DNA of 64,000 nucleotides from Salticus scenicus (GCA_963930645.1 OZ005656.1:272349695-272413694); one strand, 5' to 3'. Shown: positions 22,845 through 34,605, numbered from the stretch's first letter. The notes: generated by a model from the sequence alone, not told the origin. Translations and numbers: made by a program.

Positions 22845-23175
22845 GCCATCTAAGTTTCATACTTTAGTTAATTTTAAAAAATCTAATTGTCGTATCGAAA
22901 AACTGTTTACACCCCAGGATTCAGAAAAATCACCTCTTTCATTTGGTACTGAATTTGTAATGATAGGTCTGATATTTCTAATTTATTTTTCCCTTTATCC
23001 GTTTTTCCGTTGCCACTTAAATTTCATACTTTAGTTATTTTTTAAAAATCTAATTGTCGCATCGAAAAACTGTTTGAACCCCTGGATTCAGCAAAATCGC
23101 CCCTTTCATTCGGTATCAAATTTATAAATATAGGTCTGATATTTCTAATTTATTTTACCCTTTTTCCGTTTTCAA
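22845..23175 (+). repeat. two ~165-bp tandem units in Helitron
   Basis: 'tttcatactttagtta...aaaaatctaattgtcg...gaaaaactgttt' occurs at about 22855 and 23022, followed by matching 'ggattcag..aaatc.cctctttcatt'. A diverged inverted relative lies at 1905-1990. Confidence 0.75.
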
Positions 23176-23389
23176 CCCAGATTCGATATGGAACAGCTTT
23201 AGTATTGGATCCCTTTGGCAAAATTTGAAATTCGGCACCGAAGTAGCTCGGACGTTTCTCGCCAAGATCTTTAATTGCACAATTGAGATAGCCAATTCAG
23301 TTCATCGCAAAAATGGCTTAAAATATTTAAAGTCTCCAAAGGGTTCCGATACTTAAGCTGTGCCTTTTGAATTTATTAGTACTAGAGGC

Positions 23390-24135
23390 CTATTTCAGTC
23401 GGTACAGTTGTCGAATTTTTTTAGGTCACTCTTAATTAGTGCTAGAGGCCTATTTCAGTCGGTTTATTGAATGGGGATTTATTGAATGAAGTCCCCACAA
23501 GGCTCAACTTTGACATGAGTACCCCCCCAAGCTCAACTTTGACATGAGTTCCCCCCAAGGTACCCCTATTTCAGTCGGTACAGCGTTGTCGAATTTTTAT
23601 AATGCACTCTTAATAGTGCTAAGGGCCTATTTCAGTCGGTTTATTGAATGTGGATTTACTAAATGAAGTCCCCCCAAGGCACAACTTTGACATGAGTCCC
23701 CCCCAAGGTACCCCTATTTCAGTCGGTACAGCGTTGTCGAATTTTTATAATACACTCTTAATAGTGCTAAGGGCCTATTTCAGTCGGTTTATTGAATGGG
23801 GATTTATTGAATGAAGTCCCCCCAAGGCACAACTTTGACATGAGTACCCCCCCAGGCCCAACTTTGACATGAGTCCCCCCCCCAAGGTACCCCTATTTCA
23901 GTCGGTACAGCGTTGTCGAATTTTTATAATACACTCTTAATAGTGCTAAGGGCCTATTTCAGTCGGTTTATTGAATGGGGATTTATTGAATGAAGTCCCC
24001 CCAAGGCACAACTTTGACATGAGTCCTCCCCAAGGTACCCCTATTTCAGTCGGTACAGCGTTGTCGAATTCTTATAATACACTCTTAATAGTGCTAAGGG
24101 CCTATTTCAGTCGGTTTATTGAATGGGGATTTATT
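23390..24135 (+). repeat. ~148-179-bp tandem array in Helitron
   Basis: Units marked by CTATTTCAGTCGGTACAG at about 23564, 23712, 23891 and 24040. Each holds 'tgtcgaatttttataat', 'tattgaatggggatttattgaatgaagtcc' and one or two ~29-bp AACTTTGACATGAGTCCCC modules. Unit lengths of 148, 179 and 149 bp differ by one such module. Confidence 0.85.
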
Positions 24136-24139
24136 GGAT

Positions 24140-24485
24140 GAAGTCCCCCCAAGGCACAACTTTGACATGAGTCCCCAAGGTACAACTTTGACATGAGTCC
24201 CCCCAAGGCCCAACTTTGACATGAGTCCCCCCCCCAAGGCCCAACTTTGACATGAGTCCCCCCAAGGCCCAATTTTGACATGAGTCCCCTCAAGGTACAA
24301 CTTTGACATGAGTCCCCCCCCCCCAAGGCACACCTTTGACATGAGTCCCCCCAAGACCCAACTTTTACATGAGTCCCCCCAAGGCCCAACTTTGACATGA
24401 GTCCCCCCAAGGTACAACTTTGACATGAGTTCCCCCCCCCCCCAAGGCACACCTTTGACATGAGTCCCCCCAAGGCACACCTCCC
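24140..24485 (+). repeat. ~28-bp minisatellite in Helitron
   Basis: About a dozen copies of a CAACTTTGACATGAGTCCCC + CCAAGG unit with C runs of varying length. Long minus-strand open frames here simply translate the repeat. Confidence 0.9.
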
Positions 24486-24500
24486 CCTCATTGGGAAAAA

Positions 24501-24692
24501 GAGAAAAAACGTTGTTTTGCGGCTATAAGACAGTTTGGACCTCCTACGTTATTTGTTACAATATCTGCAGCTGAAAGACATTGGTTTGATTTAATGAAAA
24601 TTTTATCATGGAATTTAGATCGTCACGAATTAACTAAAGAAGAATTTGTCGATATTAACAAGTTTAGCAGTAGGCCTCTGGCACTAAATTAA
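24501..24692 (+). pseudogene. Helitron Rep domain fragment
   Basis: 64 codons open to a TAA at 24690. The core FGPPTLFVTISAAERHW matches the Helitron_like_N domain pattern (G-x-P-T-x-F-x-T-x-S-A-A-x-x-x-W), followed by 'LMKIL' and an acidic helix. The upstream part has been replaced by minisatellite, and the HUH nickase and helicase parts are missing. It is therefore a remnant. Confidence 0.7.
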
Positions 24693-25224
24693 AATCTGTC
24701 AATGTCAGATTTTCATATTTTAAATAATGAAATAATGTCGTGTCTGTATAATTTTTATTTATTATTATTATTATTTGTTTTATTTATAATACTGTCTATT
24801 AAAGACTTCTGTGGTCACGAAATTTGGTGTGTAAATTGTTTGTATGCATCCGGCACTTATTGTAACTGCATTTCACGAAATTCGAAATCCCCCCCCCCCC
24901 CCTTCTCGGAATCGGATGGCAATAAACATGTGTAAAAACATGTTTTTCCGTTTGAATTCGCTTTGAATTATCTTAGAATGGTGAATTTTGGTGTGTGGAT
25001 ATTGATTAAGTGTACGCATTATGTACATTAGTGGGATTTTGCAAAACTTCGAACTCACCCGCTGAGGGTGGGGAAGTAAGAAGTGGGTAAGTTGTGCCGA
25101 AGACAGTGGGGACCCAGACTCCTAACATTTGGAGCGAGAAAACGTCTACCAATCACCGCGAGAACTTAGGTTATTAATAAAGATATGGCATTTTGACAAA
25201 TCATTTAAGTTTAACGTCCAGCGA

Positions 25225-25243
25225 AGCGGGCAAAGCCTGCTAG
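25225..25243 (+). other. Helitron 3' hairpin and CTAG end
   Basis: AGCGGGC-AAA-GCCTGCT is a near-perfect stem-loop ending in CTAG, followed by T. It is the rolling-circle termination signal. Confidence 0.8.
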
Positions 25244-25458
25244 TTATATATATTTGTCTTCTGGATCTTTGAAACGGCACTAGTGATTTTGATAAAAGAC
25301 AGGATTAGGGGTTTTGGGGGGTAAAAAATGACTGGGCTTATCTTCACCTACAGAAAAATTCGCGTTCGCTGTTAATCCTTTATTCGACGGTTGCGCCATA
25401 TGGCAGAAATTTTGTTTACTCGGATATGGATATGAAGATTTTGATGAAAGCTTGTAGT
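25244..25458. other. non-coding DNA between Helitron and tandem array
   Basis: No gene. Contains 'gaaaaattcgcgttcgctgttaa' and a G run. Probably part of the following repeat. Confidence 0.35.
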
Positions 25459-26960
25459 TGCCGAAACGTCAGTGGAGGCCCTCTGTTGAGACTCAAAACG
25501 GTTTTGGGCTGTGTCTGTCTGTCTGTCTGTCTGTTTGTTTGTCTGTCGCACGATAGCGGCCGCAAAAATGGCGCTATTGACTTGAAATTTGGTACACATG
25601 TTCACGAGTCCCACGAAATCAGCTGTATAGTTTTTGGTATGTATTCCATTTCTACTTCGTATACAGGGACACGCCAAAGTTTTTCTTATCATTACGGCCA
25701 ATGGGAGGAATTTGTATGTATCAGGATAGCGGCCACAAAAATCACGCTATTGACTTGCAATTTGGTACACATGTTCATGTGCCCTTCGAAATCAGCTGCA
25801 TAGTTTTGGGTGTGTATTCCATTTGTAATTCGTGTACAAGGACACGCCAAAGTTTTTCTTATCATTACGGCCTATGGGAGGAATTTGTATGTACCGCGAT
25901 AGCAGCCACAAAAATCACGCTTTCGACTTGCAATTTGGTACACATGCTCATGCGCCCAACGGAATCAGCTGTATAGTTTTAGGTGTGCATTCCATTTGTA
26001 GTTCGTGTACAGGGTCGCGCCAAATAGTTCGATCATTACGGCCTATGGGAAGAATCTGTATGTACCGCGATAGCCACCGCAAAAATTTAGCTATTGACTT
26101 CCAATTTTTCCCGAAACGTCAATGGAGGCCCTCTGTTGAGACTCAAAAGGATTTTGGGTTCCGTCGGTCCGTCCGTCCGTCTGTCTGTCTGTCGTGCGAT
26201 AGCGGCCGCAAAAATCACGCTATTGACTTGAAATTTGGTACACATGTTCATGAGCCCCACGAAATCAGCCGTATAGTTTTTGGTATGTATTCCATTTCTA
26301 CTTTGTACACAGTGACACGCCAAAGTTTTTCTTATCATTACAGCCTATGGGAAGAATTTGTATGTACCGCGATAGCGGTCCCAAAAATAACGCTATTGAC
26401 TTGCAATTTGGTACACGTATTCATGAGCCCAACGGAATTAGCTGTATAGTGTTAGGTGTGTATTCCACTTGTCGTTCGTGTACAGGGACACGCCAAAATT
26501 TTCCTTATCCTTACGGCCTATGGGAAGAATTTGTATGTACCGCAATAGCGACCGAAAAAATCCTTCGATTGACTTGCAAATTGGCGCACACGTTCCAGCT
26601 TTGCATATAAGTAGCTGTATAATTTTTATTGATATATTTTTTGTAAACTGTGTACAGGGACACGCAAAAATTCTTAACATTAAGGCGCATGGGGGTGAAT
26701 TTCGTTTAAACGCATTTTAATATCATTACTTTGCAATGAAGAAAATGAAATTAGAGCACGTGAGTAAGATGCTTAAACTTATGTTGTTTGAAGAAAATAT
26801 GTGCTCTTAAGCTTTCTAATTAATGTACAGGACCTTACAAAAGTGTTCTGACAATGTCACTTAGTCATCCAAACGATGTTAAATTTGGAACAATTATTAA
26901 TTTTAAACGCAAAATAAGCTGAATAGTTTTTACTGGTGTACACAATGTTTATGGTTCGTT
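25459..26960 (+). repeat. 172-bp tandem array with 652-bp higher-order repeat
   Basis: Units marked by GATAGCGGCC start at about 25552, 25725, 25898, 26069, 26198 and 26371, with a diverged one near 26543, spaced 171-173 bp except one of 129. Each has CTATTGACTTGCAATTTGG, TACACATGTTCATG, ATCAGCTGTATAG and 'gtgtacagggacacgcc'. The lead-in (CCGAAACGTCA..GGAGGCCC plus TCTG microsatellite) at 25460 recurs at 26112, giving a 652-bp super-unit. Units after 26600 are decayed. Open frames on both strands here are repeat translations. Confidence 0.85.
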
Positions 26961-28194
26961 TACAAAGACACACGAAAGAATTTCGTAACATTAGACCCTA
27001 TGGACAAATTTTTAATTTAAGCGCGCACTTTAATGCGTTTATGCTGAATTGAACTTAATAAATTTACCATACATTATAAAGTTGCTTAAAATCATGTTTA
27101 CTCTTAAAAAAGGTTATGTATAGACTAAATAATTTATGGGACCACACAAAATAATTCCGAGTATGTACTGTAATCGTCCAAATGATGTCAAATTAGTTCG
27201 AAAAATTAATGAGTAATAATTAGGTTTATTCTTATTATTGACGTTTATAATGACTGTGGCTACTTTTCCGGGATACATAAAGGAATTTCGTACTATTACG
27301 GTCTATAGTCGGTATTTCTTAAAAGTGTATTTGAACATGGTTACGCCCCATCAAATATAATAAAATTTTATTAGAATTTTAAAAGCATGTTTTCCTGTTG
27401 AAAATTGTGGGCATAGAATTGATAATTACTTTAAAGGTTAATATTTCCGATATGCTATGTAATTTTTTTTGTATGAAATTTGGTATTTATGAATTTCAGG
27501 GAAATAATACAAGACCGTCGTTTATTAAGAATACATATTGTTGCGTACTTGGGGGTTCGTAAGTTGTCCGAGAATGAAAGGCGAAACTTACAAAAATTCA
27601 GTGAATTACTCATAGAAAATTCCAGAAAAATACAGGTCTATAAACCAAGTATCAGCTTCAATTCAACCAGTAAACCTAGCTTAAACAACAGCCGTTGACA
27701 GCAAAACAACAGTACAAACTGTTTATCAATAACACATAAAGCAAGTCTCATTCAAAGAGGCTCAAAACAAAGCAAGCATTTGACGAAACTGACACAGATC
27801 TGAGATTGGCCGCCTTGGCTAAAAAAATGCTCCTTTTATACTATTCTATCGAACACAGACTGTTCTGGAAAATTCTCGTATCTCATCAGACAATGAGATT
27901 AGAGCTTCCATATTTGGTATATCCCTAATAAGAATTTTCTCGCCAAGGTCGCCAAAAAAAATCGCCAAGGAGGGAAACAGTCGCCAAATTTGGCGCCAAA
28001 TCCTTTTCTTCCCTTATTGGAGTTTATCAATGGGTTTTTGAAGGAAAATTAGGCTATTTTAACGCTAAAGCGATTAGAAATGCACAAAATTAGCATTTTA
28101 TCGACTTACTAAGCCTCTGAAAAAATTTATACAAAAATAAATGCAATTATTTACAATTCCATAACACTTTATATGATATACAAATAGGTATACA
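26961..28194. other. AT-rich DNA with decayed repeats
   Basis: Up to about 27400 this is a decayed continuation of the preceding array (for example 'agggacac..gaaatttcgtaa'-like phrases). 27538-28010 starts TGTTGCGTAC and includes 'tctcgccaaggtcgccaaa', which recalls retroelement LTRs, but no partner or target duplication is visible. A 72-codon frame at 27480-27698 has no recognisable domain. Confidence 0.35.
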
Positions 28195-28375
28195 AAGAGA
28201 GATACAGCGGGGGGTTGAGGGGGGCGGCAGCCCCCCTTAGTAATGTATCTGATTATGGTAATAAGTCGATTGAATCAATATATACTATTATATAATAAGG
28301 AATAAATAAAAATGACCTATTGAAAAATACTGATGCAAATAGGACGTTGAGGCTCCTGATCTGCAGATCCACTAG
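28195..28375 (+). mobile_element. Helitron-like 3' end, third type
   Basis: 'gcggggggttgagggg' about 170 bp before a GATC-TGCA-GATC palindrome and CACTAG|T. An inverted relative lies at 37285-37480 with the same palindrome and CACTTAG. The pattern of palindrome plus CTAG/TTAG before T suggests a rolling-circle element end. The 5' boundary was not found. Confidence 0.4.
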
Positions 28376-29000
28376 TTAAGGATCTTTTTATTTATATATT
28401 TGTGAGGGGGAAAGTCAGATAAACTCATATTCAGAAAATGCGCGTTTACATTTAACCTTTTAATTCTATTGCAGAAATTGGGTTTTCACAAAAACGGATA
28501 TAACGTTTTCGAGGAACGTTCGGGGTAAAATGTTATTTGGAGTAAAATATGTATTATACTTGTCCCCATCTTCATGAAAATGGGGGTTCGCTGTTAAACT
28601 TATAGTCTTGAGGTCATGCATCAAATTATGTACGTAATGTTGCAAATTACAACTATTATTGTTAATTTATTTGGATTCAGGAAGGTGTTGATTGAAGCAA
28701 TCCAATTTTAGGCGAAATATACAGAATTATACGATGACTGACTTTTAAAAGTCAAGAAATATGCTGGGATACATACGTAATACCAGATGATGACCTTTAT
28801 AGAGAAATCTTAAATAATTCATAAATTAAAAATAAACACGCCTTTATTTCAAAATGTACTGAAAATTCCAATTCAACGGATGTGGATAATAATATCAGGG
28901 CTGACACAGGCGACATTTTTAAAATATTCTTTTTGTATCACTATTTTCAATTAATAAAATTTATAATATCATTTCGCAAGTGAATCTGTACTTTTTATTA
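28376..29000. other. AT-rich non-coding DNA
   Basis: No gene recognised. Confidence 0.45.
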
Positions 29001-29450
29001 TAAATTTTATGTTATGGAAATAGTGGTATGTATATGTCGCCTGTGCCTGCCTTGTAATAAAAATGTAGACGAAATTATGAGCTATATTGTATGGAAGGAA
29101 GCGAGTTCAAAATTGAAGAAAACAAATTTTGAGCTGAGGTTGAGGGGCACAGGCAATCAGTCCCCCCCCCCCCCCAAAAAAAAAAAAGTCCGTTACTAAT
29201 GGAGCATATATTAAATTACATACGCATGCTAAATTTCAGGTCAATCGGACGATAGGAAGTAGGTTAAATTTCGAAAACAATCTTCAACTGGAGTGTCCTA
29301 TCACTTAATCAGTCACTACATACAGCATGTATTGCCATCGGAGTTATACGCGTCTGCGAAATTTCAGCTCATTCGAACGATAGAAAGGGGGTAAAAACTT
29401 AATTCTTATATTTGACCCACCACACACATAAATGAGCAACACACTAAGTT
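29001..29450. repeat. degenerate two-module repeat
   Basis: Two related phrases, 'gctaaatttcaggtcaatcggacgatagg' (29228) and 'gcgaaatttcagctcattcgaacgatagaaa' (29357), about 129 bp apart. A C run then A run lies at 29163-29187. The phrase type is common in arthropod dispersed repeats; no ends seen. Confidence 0.45.
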
Positions 29451-30262
29451 AAATAAAAAGTCTAAAAAAAAAATCATCTCTATTATTATTTTATTAATAA
29501 TAAGAACATTAAAATGCCTCTTTGTAACATTTTTCTTTTAAATGTTGGTTATAACAGTCTTTCGTTATCAAAATCGCAACTCAAAAATGAATTAAAAATA
29601 GATTTAATGCTTCTGGTATTTATATAGCGAAGAAATATATATATTCAACTGTCTTCCATACAATTCAAAAAACTCTAAAGTATTAAATTCAGTTTTAAAA
29701 TGGATACTACTATTATATCATGGAAAGTTCCAAAATATTTTCCTGGCGATTTATCATTCTTTATATTCCACTGTGACAGCCGCCATTCCTTCACTTTCCT
29801 GTTCAATTCCTAAACCTCTTCCTTTGATTTGGAACGCACAGAAACTAATAACCATTAATGTGTATGAAAAATAATAACAAAAAATACATATTCATTTATG
29901 TTTAAATATTATGTATTTAAATTATTTATATCATGTATTTATAAATTTAATATAAATTTAGGATAATCATATCGGTGAGGAAGGAGGATAACCAATTCGT
30001 GCAGATTATTGGTGAAGCATTTCTTTCTGCGACCATACCGAATATTCTGAATTTACTGAACTTTTATCATGTAACGTTAATAGAGCTGTAGTAAAAATTT
30101 ATGAGAATAAATATATGTTGGAGAACTGAACACAGTATATCTATGCCAACAAGTCACATAATGTGCGGTTGTATGTAAGATTTCCCCCCCCCCCCCTAGA
30201 TTCTGCTACAAAATATACAGGTGTTGGACAAAATAATAGAAACGCTCTTTTAGTTGCCCATC
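29451..30262. other. AT-rich non-coding DNA
   Basis: No gene recognised. C run at 30183-30195. Confidence 0.45.
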
Positions 30263-31400
30263 ATACTATAGGTATGTGGAACTTAGGTAATCGTGAAACT
30301 TTTCGACCTCGGTTTTTTGACATTTTTACACGTTTTCAGGTGTGAGGAATCCGAAAATGACAAAATTTGTATGGTGTCCGTCTGTAGGTTGTCTGTCCGT
30401 TAGTGAATTTTTTGTCTGTGTACACGATATCTTAAGAACAAACAGCCGCAGAGAAGTCAAATCAGTTTTAAAATATTTTCTACACTGGCAAGAACCTTAT
30501 TCATTTGCAACATTCGAATTAAAAAACTTCAGAAGTTATTATAAATTTTCGATTTTCTTAACAAGGGAGAATAGGGCAAATTTCACTTAAACGTCCATTA
30601 AGTAGAAACTTTTTACTGTAAAGATGTCAGAATAGTTTTAAAATATCAGTTTTGAATTCGGAATGAACATCATTAACTATAAACTGCTACTTTGAAAATT
30701 TCGCAAGTTATTTGGAATTTACGAATTTAACATGGCAGAATAGGAGAAAATTTCACATAAACGTCAATTTTGAGGGATATTTTCATCGTAAAGATGTCAG
30801 ACCACTTTTGAAATATTTAGGATACTGGCATGGATATTATTGACTATGAATTTTCCTATATAAAAATTTCGTAAGTTATTTAGAATTTACCATTTACTTA
30901 ACACGGAAGAATAGGGCAAAATCGAACGTAAACTTCCATGTTGAGAATCATAAATATATGAGACAACTTCAAAATAACATTTATGATACTTGTTTGAACA
31001 TGATTGACTACAAATATTCTAATAGGTGTTGGTGTTAGGGATTAAGGCCGATTGACAACACTGGGGTCCTAGGCCTGAGGGGGAGTGCCTTCCGTGGAGG
31101 TCTTTCTAAGGGGTCCTAGCCCGTATTTACGCAAGTTTCGGAGGAAACCACGGAAAACTCCGAACGGCTAGGCCGACGAGCGCGACCGGGGATCGAACCC
31201 GGCACTTCACGTCTACCAGCTTTGAGCGCAGAACCGCTCGGACGCTGGTGGGCATATTCTAATAGGAAAATTTCGTAATTTATTTGTCATTTACGATTTT
31301 ATCAACATAGCGAAATTGTCAATTTTTCATATAAATATGAATTTTTGAGGATTTTTGCATTGGAAATAGTAGCATGAAAACTAAACAACGGAATTGACCC
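30263..31400 (+). repeat. ~190-bp tandem array, interrupted by a SINE
   Basis: Head resembles Helentron-like elements ('tttcgacctcggttttttgaca...acacgtttt', TCTG-rich patch 30378-30420). Then about five degenerate units share 'aagatgtcag', 'ttgactat.aa', 'aatttcg.aagttattt.gaatttac' and 'gaatagggcaaa'. The SINE at 31027-31253 interrupts the last unit. Confidence 0.6.
31027..31253 (-). mobile_element. tRNA-derived SINE with 13-bp target duplication
   Basis: Flanked by exact ATATTCTAATAGG repeats at 31014-31026 and 31254-31266. On the minus strand the 5' part is tRNA-like: A-box-like GTCCGAGCGGTTCTGCG and B-box GGGTTCGATCCCCGG, resembling a Leu/Ser-type tRNA. The body then carries 'tggtttcctccgaaac', and it ends CCCTAACACCAACA. 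227 bp. The tRNA-like head is not a functional tRNA gene because it lacks a proper acceptor stem. Confidence 0.8.
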
Positions 31401-32970
31401 TCATAAAATAAATTAATAGATTAGAATAAGATGAATATATCGAAGTGAACGGTGGATAGCCTATTAGGCGGGGATTTCATTCTGTCACTGTATCAAGCTT
31501 TGGTCAAATTCATTTCTTTTAACATGATTATAATATGTCTCGCACTAGAAATTTACGAGAACATAAATATGATGGGGAACTGAGCAGAGTCCGCCCATGC
31601 CAACTAGTTAAAAAAAAAAAAAAAAAAATTTGAATACCTGAAAAAATATTCAATGTGTTGTTCTTGAATTTTGAGAATAAGGAAAAAAATGTATTTCCTC
31701 ATATTTTCCTGAAAAGATTTTGACACGAACGACTTTAAGGGGCGAATAACAAATTCAGCGATTGAATTAGTGTTAGCCGTTAGTATACTTTAATGAATTT
31801 TTCATATTTATATCGAAATGTAATTTAAATGTCCTTTTACCAATAGATTTGTATTAAGGCAATTTTTAAACATAGAAAAATGGAAATGAAGCGGTTTTTT
31901 ACTAATGGGACTATGGTCATTTGCTGGACGTAAAAAGGGCAGTTGCTAGCAAACTCATTTCTAAATTATTGTAGCAAATTATATAAATTCTAGAAAAGAG
32001 AAAAAAAAAATTCTCAATCGCAAATTCTTATACATTGATGAAAACTTAGAAAATTTTCCAAAAATATTGTTAAAGATTGTATTAGAAAAATAAATAAATA
32101 AAACTTGGTTAATCCTGCTTTTTTTTTTCATCCTTTATCAATACTTTAATCAGTTAGTATTATTATTATTTTTTTTTTTAAGTCTGCGAACAATAACAAT
32201 TATATTCTAAAAAGTAAAAGAAATGTACAATAATAATAATAATAATAAAAATATTTTTAGATTTAAAATGTAATTTTATAGTTTTTCTAAAATTAAAAAT
32301 GAACAATACTTATCCAATTAAGAACTGATAAAAATTTATCAAAAACATTCACTTATTTTAAAATTTATTATTAAACATATATTTCAATATAGGTCAAGTT
32401 GTTTTATACTGTAGTGTGAAATAACATTTTAATTCTATGGATATCAATATTCAAAACTCTAAAAACGGAAATAAAATTTTATATATATTTAATGTAAAAA
32501 GAATTTTTGAAGAACAATTTCAGAAATTAAGTTTTATATCATAAGAAGGAACGGTTACGGATAAAATATTAGAAATTCTTTTACAGTAACAGATGTTATC
32601 GCTCGCTGGATCATAAGATTTTTAAAAAACTGTAAGATAGAATTTTCTAAAAGTGTTACATCTGGTTTCAAATGAATCTGATAAAGTGAACCTATCTCAG
32701 AGTTGAATCAGTTTTTCTATGAGTCTGAAGTAAATTGAAAAATGTTTAAAAGTTGTATCGAATTTTGACAAAGCCAAGTGACACTATCCATTTTTGAAAT
32801 TGACTGCTGCATGTTCTCTTTCATTTTTCTTACTTCCTCATGTACTGAAGTAAAAAAATATTAAGTAATTTTTCATGAAATAAATTAGACTTTGCTACAT
32901 TTTTTGAAATTACTAATTTTTCCCCATACACTAGTTACTCCGAAATCACTACTATTTCCTACAATTTTTA
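31401..32970. other. AT-rich non-coding DNA
   Basis: No gene recognised. Contains an A run at 31612-31628 and (AAT)n at 32231-32248. Confidence 0.5.
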
Positions 32971-33641
32971 ACTTTCTTCTATATTCAATAAAAAGTATTG
33001 GATTCATAAAAATTTTCGATCTCGGGTTTTTGATGGATTTACACGTTTTGAGAACTGCAGAACACGATTTGACCATTTTTAGAAAATGTCTGTCTGTGTG
33101 TGTGTGTGTGTGTGTGACAAAATTTTGTGGCAACTGTATCTCAGGAACTACTGAACAGAATTTCATACAAATTGGCATGTAGTTGCAACTTGACATAAAT
33201 TAGTGCGTATCAACTTTTGGTAAAAATTGTCTTACAGGTTGTGTTGCCATCCCGCTTTTTCTAAATTTTTAACATGGTGATATAGGACAAAATTTTGTAT
33301 AAATGTGCATAGAGAGAATTATTTTTTTAACAATCATTTTGAAATTTACAAGAATTATTTATAATAGAGATAGTCAATTTATAGGAATTTTATGTTAGGA
33401 ATTTTTTTTTTTTTTTTTTTTTTTTTTTTGTATGTCTAGGAGCCTCTGCACCCCACTCGAGGGGAGTAAATTTTCAAGATGGGTATCTTTCGAAAGGTCT
33501 CGTCAATACTTTTAAAACGAATGGTAGAACTATAAATCTGATAATTTAAAACAAAGTTATCGATTTTTTTTTTTTTTTTGTTACTGAGTGAATTTGTATA
33601 GGAAAATATAGAAGAAAGTCTTGGTGGCCACAACATACTAG
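32971..33641 (+). mobile_element. Helentron-like element, family 2, short copy
   Basis: 5' ACTTTCTTCTATAT pairs with 3' ATATAGAAGAAAGT, followed by a GG-TGGCCAC-type hairpin and CATACTAG|T. Contains 'ttttgatggatttacacgtttt', a (TCTG)(TG)n tract at 33088-33116 and 'tatctcaggaactactgaa'. It aligns along most of 18729-20910 once the nested element there is removed. No coding capacity. Confidence 0.65.
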
Positions 33642-33751
33642 TTTCCTCTACAATATGTAATTAGCCCATGCTTGATCAAAGCACATTTATTTAATCTTTT
33701 GATATTCAATACGTATTTTCTTTTTAAAATTACGAAACTAATTTCAGTAAT
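33642..33751. other. AT-rich spacer
   Basis: Nothing recognised. Confidence 0.3.
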
Positions 33752-34060
33752 CTGGTATGTCACTCCCACGACTTTCTCTTACCCTGCACTTCAATTCTAT
33801 AAAGATGGATTGCACATTAAGACTTAAGATGAATAACGTAAGATAATAAAGTTCAATGTACTTTAAAAATAATCTAATGTATAGGAACTGTTTCATTGGA
33901 CATATAATTATGTGTGAGGGGGATTACTGCCCCTATCAACTCACCGTTCAATTCTAGTGCCTAAAAAAAAAAAAAAAAATCCAAGGCTATTATTAATATT
34001 GGCTTCAAACTTGCCCATTTTAATCAAATTTTTATGTAGCAACCTAATATGAACTTCAAA
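33752..34060 (-). mobile_element. Helentron-like family 1, 3' fragment
   Basis: Minus-strand 3' end: GGTAAGAGAAAGTCGTG, then hairpin and CAG (33752-33785). The body decays into 'tcaattctat...taagatgaataacgtaag', similar in reverse to 20200-20310. The 5' half is absent or too diverged. Confidence 0.5.
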
Positions 34061-34324
34061 ATACCAAATTTGAATTTTCTGCAGTTACTCTTTTTAAGTT
34101 ATACTAATAATATATATATTAAGTGAGCAATATCTGTATATATGTATATTTCACTGTTCTCGGAAACGGTAGCTCGGACAGTCACGTGATTTAACACAAA
34201 AGGTGCCCTCCGAAGGGTCATTGTGCACATCGAAGTCAGATTTTCGAATTTTTGGTTAGTTTTCTGTTAATTAATAAAAATATGAAAATAAAACTTTCCA
34301 TTTCTATAATGACGCAGAATGGAG
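34061..34324. other. non-coding DNA
   Basis: No gene. Contains 'ttctcggaaacggtagctcggacag', perhaps part of another repeat. Confidence 0.3.
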
Positions 34325-34605
34325 AATCTTGGGAGAGATTTGGTTGGTTTATTTGATTTTATTGTTTTGAGTGTATTTTACATTGAACTACAGCTATGTT
34401 ATGAGGAATAACAAGAGGTTTGATTGGTTTATTTGATTTTCATTGGAGTGAGTGTATTTCCGTTGAACTAGAGCTATGAGGAATTACGAAAGATTTCATT
34501 GGTTTATTTGATTTTCATTGATTTGAATGTATTTTACGTTGAACTAAAGCTATGTTATGAAGAATTACTAGAGATTTGATTGGTTTATTTGATTTTTGAT
34601 TTAGA
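34325..34605 (+). repeat. ~85-90-bp tandem units
   Basis: Four units share TTTGATTGGTTTATTTGATTTT, 'gagtgtattt..cgttgaactagagctatg' and 'gaggaattac', starting near 34337, 34418, 34494 and 34574. Confidence 0.8.

Larger units (their letters stand above)
22090..25243 (+). mobile_element. Helitron (defective) with minisatellites
   Basis: Starts A|TCTATATTAATAAAATC, the usual arthropod Helitron 5' end, followed by 'gttttgtctgt'. It ends CCAGCGAAGCGGGC, loop, GCCTGCTAG|T: a hairpin and CTAG with insertion between A and T. A 64-codon Rep (Helitron_like_N) fragment at 24501-24692 confirms the class. The rest is tandem repeats and AT-rich filler. No helicase domain is present, so it would need enzymes from another copy. 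Confidence 0.85.

Noticed and set aside
24094..24491. Two overlapping minus-strand frames of about 128 codons with glycine-rich repeats
   Set aside because: They are direct translations of the ~28-bp minisatellite in two frames, with no domain. The repeat units include indels that shift frame freely.
25372..26720. Many overlapping frames of 80-205 codons on both strands
   Set aside because: All follow the 172-bp repeat, occur in several frames and carry the same repeated peptide; no domain.
27538..28019. Possible solo LTR (TGTTGCG... with 'ctcgccaaggtcgcc')
   Set aside because: No second LTR, no clear CA end and no target duplication could be found.
31176..31253. Possible functional tRNA gene on the minus strand
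   Set aside because: It is the tRNA-like head of a SINE with a target duplication and no matching acceptor stem.
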